Part shown: positions 56,650 through 64,000 of the stretch, piece after piece
How positions within the stretch are numbered: the first letter of the stretch is position 1
Layout: the number at the start of each line of letters is the position of its first letter
NCBI RefSeq assembly: GCF_018446385.1
Contig: NC_056000.1
Span: 78,254,688 to 78,318,687 of the forward strand
Length of the DNA stretch: 64,000 bases
Direction of reading: 5' to 3'
Source: Zingiber officinale
Lineage: Eukaryota; Streptophyta; Magnoliopsida; Zingiberales; Zingiberaceae
Translations under genes and position numbers: made by a program
The notes under the pieces: generated by a model
The model's database searches: none
What the model saw: only the letters and a program-made list of their open reading frames with translations
What the model was told of the DNA's origin: nothing

Positions 56650-57977
56650 TGGTCGAGCGACGACGTTATACTCTAGAGTCGAACCAGCGACTATAAACCC
56701 CCCGGCTTGAAGACTGTCGAGCGGCGACGTTAAACTCTAGAGTCGGACCGGCGACTATAAACCCTCTGGCCGGAAGACCGTCGAGCGGCGACGTTAAACT
56801 CTAGAGTCGAACCGGCGACCATAAAACCCCCCGGCTTGAAGACCGTCGAGCGACGACGTTAAACTCTAGAGTCGAATCGGCGACTATAATCCTCCCAGCT
56901 TGAAGATCGTCGAGTAGCGACGTTAAATCTTAGAGTCGAACCAGCGACTATAAACCCTCCGGCCGGAAGACCTTCGAGCAGCGACGTTAAATCTTAGAGT
57001 CGAATCGGCGACTATAACTGAAGACCGTCGAGCGGCGACGTTAAACTCTAGAGTCGGACCGGCGACTATAAACCCTCCGGCTTGAAGACCGTCGAGCAGC
57101 GACGTTAAATCTTAGAGTCGAACCGACGACTATAAACCCTTCGACCTGAATACCGTCAAGCGGCGACGTTAAATCTTAGAGTCGAACCGGCGACTATAAA
57201 CCCTCTGGCCTGAAGACCGTCGAGCGGCGACATTAAACTCTAGAGTCGGACCGGCGACTATAAACCCCCCGGCTTGAAGACCGTCGAGCGGCGATGTTAA
57301 ACTCTAGAGTCGAACCGGCTACTATAAACCCCCGGCTTGAAGACCGTCGAGCGGCGACGTTAAACTCTAGAGTCAGACCGGCGACTATAAACCCTCTGGC
57401 CGGAAGACCGTCGAGCGGCGACGTTAAACTTTAGAGTCGAACCGGTGACTATAAACCCCCCAGCTTGAATACCGTCGAGCGGCGACGTTAAACTCTAGAG
57501 TTGAACCGGCGACTATAAACCCCCTCGGCTTGAAAACCGTCGAGCAGCGACGTTAAATTTTAGAGTCGAACCGGCAACTATAAACCCTCCGGCCTGAAGA
57601 CCGTCGAGCGGCGACGTTAAACTCTAGAGTCGGACCGGCGACTATAAACCCTCCGGCTTGAAGACCGTCGAGCAGCGACGTTAAATCTTAGAGTCGAACT
57701 GACGATTATAAACCCTTCGACCTGAATACCGTCAAGCAGCGACGTTAAATCTTAGAGTCGAACCGGCGACTATAAACCCTCTGGCCTGAAGACCGTCGAG
57801 CGGCGACATTAAACTCTAGAGTCGGACCGGCGACTATAAACCCCCCGGCTTGAAGACCATCGAGCAGCGACATTAAATCTTAGAGTCGGACCGGCGACTA
57901 TAAACCCCCCGGCTTGAGGACCGTCGAGCGGCGAATTTAAACTCTAGAGTCGGACTGGCGACTATAAACCCCTCAGA
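56650..57977 (+). repeat. 64-bp tandem array, about 20 units
   Basis: Units of about 64 bp with core GTCGAGCGGCGACGTTAAAC, then the perfect 10-bp palindrome ACTCTAGAGT (or CTTAGAGT variants), then CGGCGACTATAAACC and CCGGCTTGAAGA. At least three variant types (ending CGGCTTGAA, GGCCGGAA, GGCCTGAA) recur in a similar order, indicating duplication of multi-unit blocks. Confidence 0.88.
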
Positions 57978-58378
57978 TGAGGCAGTGTCGCGTTGAAGCA
58001 CTTCAGCGAGACACTGGCAGAAAGTCCATGAAAAGTCATTTGACCGATCGGTGCAGTAAAGTAAAACACTAAACGAAAAGCTCATAGAAATCCCAGGGAG
58101 TGGAAGGTCGTTTGACCGATCGGCACAGTAAAGATAAACACCCCAGCGACAAACTTTGAAGTCCGGGGCATAGTGGGAGGTCGTTTAACCGAACGACGAA
58201 ATTAAGAAATTCCCTGCGGGAAAAAGGTCTAGCGACCGGTCGGCATAGTCAAAAGGAACACTCAAAATGAAAGGCTAACGCAGCAAGAGTGGACATTCAT
58301 TTAAAATTAGCATTTAAAAGTTACAGACGCCACATGAAAATTAAAGTCTCGTCGGTTGGAAGAATTACTGAAAATACT

Positions 58379-59373
58379 TCATTCAAGGAAGTCAAAAATA
58401 TGCTTTGGGATAGTAGTGAGAAGCGCCGCATGCTCCGTAGCAGGGATGACCACGGACTCGGGGAGCTGACCCTTGGACTTCAGATAATCCTCCGTGGTGG
58501 TGATGGCCAACTCGAAGGCGATGACCAGCCGGTCGCACACCTTCTCCACAAATTCCACCGAGCATATGTAGTTTTGCCTCAAGGCGGCGACGCGGCCCGG
58601 CTCCGCCTCTTGGTACTCTTTGAAGGCAGCGCGAGAAGCATCAAGAGCCTCCTGTAAGGCCTTCAAATCATCCTTGAGTTTGGTCACTTCCTCCGAGCCG
58701 CCTTTCTGCTCCCCTTCTAGCAGCTCGGCCAGCTCATTCACATGCTACTGCAGAGCTCGGGCTTCCACATTCTTCTTTTCCAGATCAGCAATGGCGGTGT
58801 TCTTCCGAGTGGTGGCGAGCTCAATTTTGTGGTCATAACTTTTGACCTGCTTCTTAAGCTGCTCTAACGTGTATGCCTGATCGGCCGTCTTCTTTCTCTC
58901 GGCCTCTAACAGATCCTTGGTTTTGGCGAGCTCCTTCTGCAACTCGGCATAAGAAGGGCCTCGGGAAGACGACGGGCCGCCCTGATACTTCAGCCTCTTC
59001 AGCTCGTCCTCCACCATTGCCAAGCGGTTAGAGATAGCAACCTCTTCCACCCATCGCTGATGTACACGGAAAGGTTAAAAGGCCGATCGGGAAGACTACA
59101 TAAAGAAGAGGAAACAAAGCTTACCCCTGTGGACTGCTGCATATAGCTGTCAGCCAGCTTATCGAGCGGTATCATGGCCACACGGGCCCAAGCGTCCGCC
59201 CACATCTCAGCGAGGGGCCCCTTCATAGTGATCATATGCTCCGGGGCCGTAGGCCGATCGGACTCGGTCATGAACGCCTCAGTAGGGAGATGCAGAGTGA
59301 CCCTAACAGTACGGCGCCGGCCCGGAGTCGTCTGAGCGGACGCCAAAGGATCGGAGGTTGGGCTGGACATGGT
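58379..59373 (-). other. Antisense coiled-coil frame of the Tat-like element
   Basis: On the minus strand, 59373 begins MSSPTSDPLASAQTTPGRRR with a short globular-looking block (LHLPTEAFMTESDRP, MWADAWARVAMIPLDKLAD). After a gap comes a heptad-rich coiled coil (AISNRLAMVEDELKRLKYQG, YAELQKELAKTKDLLEAERK, ELAELLEGEQKGGSEEVTKL) and a tail CDRLVIAFELAITTTEDYLK. Proteins of this look are common in plant annotations as transposon-derived. It runs opposite to the LTR and primer site, as in Tat/Ogre/Retand elements with antisense frames. It is a fossil with one or two breaks. Confidence 0.6.
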
Positions 59374-59394
59374 GGATAGAATTCCCAAGCGGAG

Positions 59395-61281
59395 TGTTGG
59401 TGCAATATCCCTCAGGTCAAGGCTGACCTGGTTGACCAAGCTTGAGTCCTGGTTTGGGTTTCAATGTTTGACAATACAAGACTTCGATGATGTGGACAAG
59501 TGCAGGTGCAGTTGTTCATTTGGGAAGATTGTTTGGTGCAATTCCCCTCTGATCAGGGACTGATTAGGTTGGTTGAAGAAGAGTCAAGTAGGTCAAGGGT
59601 GTTGGTGCAACATCCCTCAGGTCAAGGTTGACCTGGTTGACCAAGCTTGAGTCTTGGTTTGGGTTTCGATGTTTGACAATGCAAGGTTGATTGAAGAAGA
59701 GTCAAGTAGGTCAAGGGTGATCAGATACTTGACTGGGAAGTCCTAACTGGGATATTAGGCAGGAGGAAAATCCTGGTGAGTGAAGCCAGGTGAAAGACCT
59801 AGTGAGTGAAGCTAGGCAATTGGGAAGTCCTAGTGAGTGAAGCTAGGCAGGAGGAAAATCCTGGTGAGTGAAGCCAGGTGAAAGACCTAGTGAGTGAAGC
59901 TAGGCAATTGGGAAGTCCTAACTGGGATATTAGGCAGGAGGAAAATCCTGGTGAGTGAAGCCAGGTGAAAGACCTAGTGAGTGAAGCTAGGCAATTGGGA
60001 AGTCCTAGTGAGTGAAGCTAGGCAGGAGGAAAATCCTGGTGAGTGAAGCCAGGTGAAAGACTTAGTGAGTGAAGCTAGGCAATTGGAAAGTTCTAGTGAG
60101 TGAAGCTAGGCAGGAGGAAAATCCTGGTGAGTGAAGCCAGGTGAAAGACCTAGTGAGTGAAGCTAGGCAATTGGGAAAGTCCTGGTGAGTGAAGCCAGGC
60201 AAGAGAAATCCAGATGGGTCAAGGTTGACCAGACATCTGGTGAGAGTCCAAGTAGGTCAAAGGGATTGACCGGATACTTGGCACGAGGAAGAAAAGTCCA
60301 AGTAGGTCTTAGGGAGTGACCGGATACTTGGCAAGAAGAGAAAAGTCCAAGTGGGTCAAAGGGATTGATCAGACACTTGGTGAGAGAGTCCTGGCAGGTC
60401 AAGGGAGTGACCAGATGCTAGGCATGATATACCAATAGGTCAAGATTGACCGAATGTTGGATTGAGAGGCTTGGGACTTGGTTTTGGGCAAAAACCAAGA
60501 GCTGGATCGATCAGTGGATCGATCCAGAAGCTAGATCGATCAGTGAATCGATCCAGGCCTTTCCCAGCGAACAGAGAGCCTCTGGATCGATCCGTGGATC
60601 GATCCAGAGGTCCCAATCGATCAGCCGATCGATTGGGACGCTGCTGGTTCGCGCGATAAGCGCTGGATCGATCCGTGGATTGATCCAGGCATTTTCTCCA
60701 GAGCACAGAGGCGCTCCGGATCGATCCAAAGCCTCCCCGATCGATTGGGAGTTTTCGAATCGATCGGGATCCGACTGTTGCGTCGTATTTGAGCTGCAGG
60801 CGTGCGATGGCTGCAGCAACTCTTCACCGATTCATCTCAGATCTTCACCAGCTTCTCCACAGCTCTTCTCAAGCTCGAGATCGCCAGTTCTTGAAGGCTC
60901 TTGGAGGTTTTTCTAAGTCAAGAGGCGGATCAACGCAAGAAGAAGAAACTAGGGTTAGGGTTTTTGCTCTCATTGTAAGCTTGTAAGCTTGTATTTCATT
61001 ACCTTTCCCTTTCTTCTTGTATTGAGTCTTGTAGGGCTTCTCCGCCCTTGGTAGTTACCATAAAGGAGAGTTTTATTAGTGGAGGGTATGTGTGTAGGTG
61101 TAGATCCTTGGACTAGTCACCTCTTGTGAGGTGGATACCAAGTAAACCAACCTTGTTAGCGTTATGTGGTTTGTTTCTGTATTTTCCGCTGCGCATCTTT
61201 GAAGAAATAAGCAACGCCGAGCAACGAGCACGCGACGAGCTATTCACCCCCCCCCCCTCTAGCTACTTTTCGGTCTCAACA
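59395..61281 (+). repeat. LTR of the SIRE-like element, with duplicated 5' end
   Basis: The first ~90 bp (TGTTGGTGCAATATCCCTCA...) recur at 59600, so the LTR either begins at 59600 with a partial duplicate in front, or carries an internal duplication. From 59755 to 60190 there are tandem units of 'gtgagtgaagccaggtgaaa' type, then repeated 'aagtaggtcaaagggattga' units to 60450, then GGATCGATCC palindromes (60488-60790). Confidence 0.75.
60488..60790 (+). repeat. Cluster of GATCGATC hairpin-forming repeats in an LTR
   Basis: Several inverted repeats follow each other, for example CTCTGGATCGATCC paired with GGATCGATCCAGAG (14-bp arms, 2-nt loop, near 60590) and TCCCAATCGATC paired with GATCGATTGGGA (12-bp arms, 4-nt loop, near 60612). 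They lie in the U3/R side of the LTR. Confidence 0.75.
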
Positions 61282-61416
61282 AGTGGTATCAGAGCGAGGC
61301 CGCTCTTCACCGGAATCATCGCCGGAAGGGTCAAGCATAACAAGAAGAGCTAGAGGGTGAAGAAGTTGAAGCAAAATTGTTAAAGTCAAAGAAATTCAAA
61401 AAGCTCAACTTCTACA

Positions 61417-63201
61417 ATGGAATTCCGAGATGGGCTCGGATTCGACACAAGGGTGGCTCCACCGTACACTTCCACGAGCTTCAATTCTTGGAAATCAAGA
61501 ATTGAAAATTTTCTTATGATGGAGATAGAGCAATGGTTTGCTCTTATGGAAGGCTTCAAGACTCCAACAAACTCAAAGGGCAAAGTTCTCAAGAGGAGCA
61601 AGTGGAGCCAAGAGCAAGTCCAAAGGTGCGAGGCCAATGACAAAGTGATCAAGCTTTTGGTCAATTTATTGCCAAGCACCATCCTTTGCAAAATTGGAGA
61701 ATTTGAAGATGCAAAGGAATTGTGGAGTAAATTGGCCAAGCTTCATGAAGGGATCCCCTCCACTGTACAAGAGCAAGAAGAATCCAGAGAGGGTGACTCT
61801 TTGGAGCAAGACCAAGAGGAGGACTCCGAGGTTGAGAGATGCTCAATCTCTGAAGGAGAAGTCCAAGAAAGAGCTTCATCCTCAAGGGAGTGCAATGAAG
61901 AGAACAAGGAGGGAGCATACTCCTTGTTCCATGTGCAGGATGATGAAGCCTCCACCTCTAGGATTGAGGGGGAGTGTAGATCAATGAACCCGGAGCAAGA
62001 AGAGGCCTCCACATCCGGGTCAAGTGAAGAAGAAGAAGACGGTGCCACCTCCACGAGTAAAGCAAAACCAAATGGAGGAGTATCATCTTCGGATCAAGAG
62101 GAAGTCTCTACTTCCAAGTCAAATGAAGGAGCAAGTGTCACCCCTACACAAGAAGGTATAAATAGTTCAATTAAAAATAAAAAACATATAATCTGTTTTG
62201 AGTGTAGGGAAAGTGGGCACTACAAGAGCAAGTGTCCCAACTTGGCCAAGAAGAAGGGTCAAGTGACACAAAAGGGCAAGGAGAAGCCCAAGGAGACCAC
62301 CCCCGGGACAAAGAAGAGCAAGGAGCACATTGTGTGCTTCTTGTGTCAACAAAAAGGGCATTACCGAAGTCAATGCCCCAAGGGGAAGAAGATGGTCAAG
62401 GCTCAAGGAGGCACTAGTCAAGGGGGAGCCTCCAAGGTAAAGAAGAAGGTAACATTTATTGAGTCTACCCCTTTACGTTATGGTAAAAAGCATGATAGTT
62501 CTAATTTTTATCATTTTAATGCAATTTACCATAAGAATAGAAAGCATGAGGGCATTAAGGAAAAGCATGTGGCCCTACATGCCAAGACTACCCAACCTAA
62601 GGTTAGGAAGGTAGATAGACATTTGGGCAAAAACACTAAGGATAATAGATACAAGCCCAAGAATAAAAATGCTCATGGATCAAATGAAAAATCAAATACT
62701 AAGGACTTAGTGAGGGAAAATCAAGTCTTGAGGTCAAGACTTGATAAATTAGAAAAGACCCTAAAAAGATTGGAAAATATCCTATTAGGGCAAAATGAGC
62801 ATAACCTAGGTTTAGGGGTACAAAAGCCATCAAATGCCCATAGAAGTTTGGGATACAAACCCAAAGCAAAAAAGGATGTGCCTAGTTATCATAGGGTTCC
62901 ATATAGTTATGGAACAAACCCTAAGTCTAGAGGTCAAGTCAAAAATACTAGGGAGGTCATCCCTAAGAGTATTTTTGCCACCAATGTGACTAAGACTTCC
63001 AAGAAGTCTAAGAAAGTCACTAACAAGGCCACGAGGGAAGATATCCCTAGAGTTGACCTAGAAATTGTGGCTAAGGCTTCTAAGAAGCCTAACAAGGTCA
63101 CTAAGAAGGTATCTAGGGAAGTCATCCCTAGTGAGTACCTAGAGCATCCAAGGAGCACCAATAGGTGTTGGTTTCCTAGGAGCATCTTCTCTACCCCATA
63201 G
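61417..63201 (+). CDS. Gag of the SIRE-like Copia element, looks whole
   Basis: 594 residues starting MEFRDGLGFDTRVAPPYTST. The N-terminal gag core includes WKSRIENFLMMEIEQWFALM and SKWSQEQVQRCEANDKVIKL. A long acidic Ser/Glu-rich region follows (about residues 125-250). Two CCHC knuckles are visible: CFECRESGHYKSKC (about residue 258) and CFLCQQKGHYRSQC (about 306). Then comes a basic C-terminal region with a short coiled coil (LRSRLDKLEKTLKRLENILL, about 433). Copia gags usually have one knuckle; two closely spaced ones occur in some SIRE-type elements. In active elements the product packages RNA into particles. No break is visible in the frame. Confidence 0.8.
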   Translation: MEFRDGLGFDTRVAPPYTSTSFNSWKSRIENFLMMEIEQWFALMEGFKTPTNSKGKVLKRSKWSQEQVQRCEANDKVIKLLVNLLPSTILCKIGEFEDAKELWSKLAKLHEGIPSTVQEQEESREGDSLEQDQEEDSEVERCSISEGEVQERASSSRECNEENKEGAYSLFHVQDDEASTSRIEGECRSMNPEQEEASTSGSSEEEEDGATSTSKAKPNGGVSSSDQEEVSTSKSNEGASVTPTQEGINSSIKNKKHIICFECRESGHYKSKCPNLAKKKGQVTQKGKEKPKETTPGTKKSKEHIVCFLCQQKGHYRSQCPKGKKMVKAQGGTSQGGASKVKKKVTFIESTPLRYGKKHDSSNFYHFNAIYHKNRKHEGIKEKHVALHAKTTQPKVRKVDRHLGKNTKDNRYKPKNKNAHGSNEKSNTKDLVRENQVLRSRLDKLEKTLKRLENILLGQNEHNLGLGVQKPSNAHRSLGYKPKAKKDVPSYHRVPYSYGTNPKSRGQVKNTREVIPKSIFATNVTKTSKKSKKVTNKATREDIPRVDLEIVAKASKKPNKVTKKVSREVIPSEYLEHPRSTNRCWFPRSIFSTP

Positions 63202-64000
63202 ATGGGTTAGAGAGTGTCAACTCCGATTAGAAGGGTAGTTAACCCAACTTTGAGGAAATTGACACTCAAGGAGCATTTTCAAGGTTTTTGTTAACCTTTG
63301 AAAATGAAATGGAATTATTGTTTACTCCTTGAAAGAGTAAAATGTGCCTAATGGTGGAGAAATTGTTTTTATCTTAAATGGCATAAATTGGGAAAACCTA
63401 GAGAAATACCAAGTTGGGATTTTGGTGTTCTCTTAGAAATTCAAGGCAATCCGGGCCTTGATTTATGTGATTACTCTTGAGGAAAAATGGAATATGCCAA
63501 CATTTGAGGATATGCTTAATTTTTAAGTGGCATAAACAAATCAAGAGAAATAGAAATGTCAATTTAGGTTTTGACATTTCTTTGAAGTATTTAGGGCAAT
63601 CTAGGTTTAACGTTTTAAGTTAAAACAAGTATTTTGAGTTAGCTAAGTGGTTAAGGATACTTAAAAAGGTAATCTAGGTATATTTTATTTATGCTAAACC
63701 TTGCCATGATTGTTTGCCCATCATATGTCATGACATCATGTCTATTTTTGCATTCATGTTTTATTATGAAAAATCTAAAAATACCATGTCATGACATTCA
63801 TACATCATGTAGTTATAGGATATTTTCTTTTGAACATTATTTTCTTTTGATGTATGCCATAACATTATCATGGATTGTGTTTAATTCCTTAAAAGCAAGG
63901 ACAAATGGCATTTATCAACAAGTGTTTTCAACAAGTGTTGTCAACAAGTAACATCCTAGGTGAATGTCTAATATCTCTAAAATGCCTAGATAGATATGCA
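63202..64000 (+). other. Post-gag region of the SIRE-like element
   Basis: This stretch is AT-rich and has no recognisable protease or integrase motif up to the window edge. Phrases such as 'caatttaggttttgacattt' and 'aaattgacactcaaggagca' recur with variation, suggesting decayed duplications. Confidence 0.4.

Larger units (their letters stand above)
55340..59394 (+). mobile_element. Tat-like Ty3 LTR element, non-autonomous, interrupted
   Basis: The LTR 55340-56216 (TGATCCGGTG...GGATCA) is followed by AATTGGCACCGTCTATGGGA, which resembles the TTGGCGCCGT-type primer site of plant Ty3 elements. The interior has about 350 bp of leader, a second fragment of LTR-like sequence (56566-56660), a 64-bp tandem array, a spacer with GACCGATCGG repeats, and an antisense coiled-coil frame. 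No gag or pol is visible. A SIRE-like Copia element starts at 59395 inside it, and its right LTR lies outside the window or is lost. The solo LTR around 12 and 22 kb belongs to the same family. Confidence 0.75.
59395..64000 (+). mobile_element. SIRE-like Copia element, left part (continues past the window)
   Basis: The LTR runs 59395-61281 (TGTTGGTGCA ... GTCTCAACA). The primer-binding site AGTGGTATCAGAGC follows at 61282 and a long gag frame lies at 61417-63201. Then AT-rich, non-coding-looking sequence runs to the window edge. The LTR tail ('attcacccccccccctctag') and primer site resemble those of the gag-only element at 28148. It inserted into the Tat-like element. Protease to RNase H, if present, would lie beyond 64000, so completeness cannot be judged. 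Confidence 0.82.

Noticed and set aside
60440-60920. Long frames rich in DRST/SIDQWID around the GATCGATC cluster
   Set aside because: Low-complexity translation of palindromic repeats.
1-64000. tRNA, rRNA or microRNA genes
   Set aside because: None could be supported by eye; tRNA-like matches found were primer-binding sites or the SINE head.

Overview
The window is nuclear DNA from a flowering plant, most likely a monocot. Host genes have spliced plant gene structures, and several start with a GC-rich 5' end that fades to AT-rich sequence (the SG1-like and cupin genes), a pattern typical of monocots. Plant LTR elements, MITEs and a SINE make up about half of the sequence. I suspect Zingiberales from the general look of the retroelements, but that is a guess.

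Layout. 1-3.2 kb: relic of a hAT transposase gene. 3.8-6.4 kb (-): three-exon cytosolic two-cupin gene. 7.9-8.95 kb (+): single-exon chloroplast TPR gene (SLOW GREEN 1-like). 11.2-33.0 kb (+): a broken host gene for a peptidase M50B-like membrane protein, whose exons survive in three blocks separated by two large pads of nested elements. Pad 1 is a solo LTR holding a 9.6-kb Copia element. Pad 2 is a non-autonomous LTR element that itself received a hAT-type MITE, a 709-bp TRIM and a 4.1-kb gag-only LTR element. 33.7-36.9 kb (+): NET2-type actin-binding protein. 38.7-39.2 kb: a second hAT-type MITE. 39.5-43.0 kb (+): NFRKB-like INO80-associated protein, with a SINE downstream. 45.6-52.2 kb (-): 14-exon TerC-family thylakoid protein gene. 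53.5-64 kb: a pile of LTR elements: a truncated Copia, a Tat-like Ty3 element with a tandem array and an antisense coiled-coil reading frame, and a SIRE-like Copia element running off the right edge.

The host genes are unrelated housekeeping or development genes (two chloroplast proteins, one cytoskeletal, one chromatin, one cupin) and do not form a cluster. The main story is the order of insertions, readable from target-site duplications (TSDs): CTTAC/CTAAC for the element inside a host exon, ATAAC for the TRIM, GAAGG for the gag-only element, and 8-bp GATCCATG and CTCCTTAG for the MITEs. Other points are a GC-AG intron and a duplicated 3' splice site in the NET2 gene, a TATA box centred in a perfect palindrome in one LTR family, and two unrelated LTR elements that share the layout LTR, tandem array, antisense coiled-coil frame.

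All gene names come from recognising protein motifs by eye. No database search was run. Exon borders were fitted by hand to GT/GC-AG sites and reading phase.
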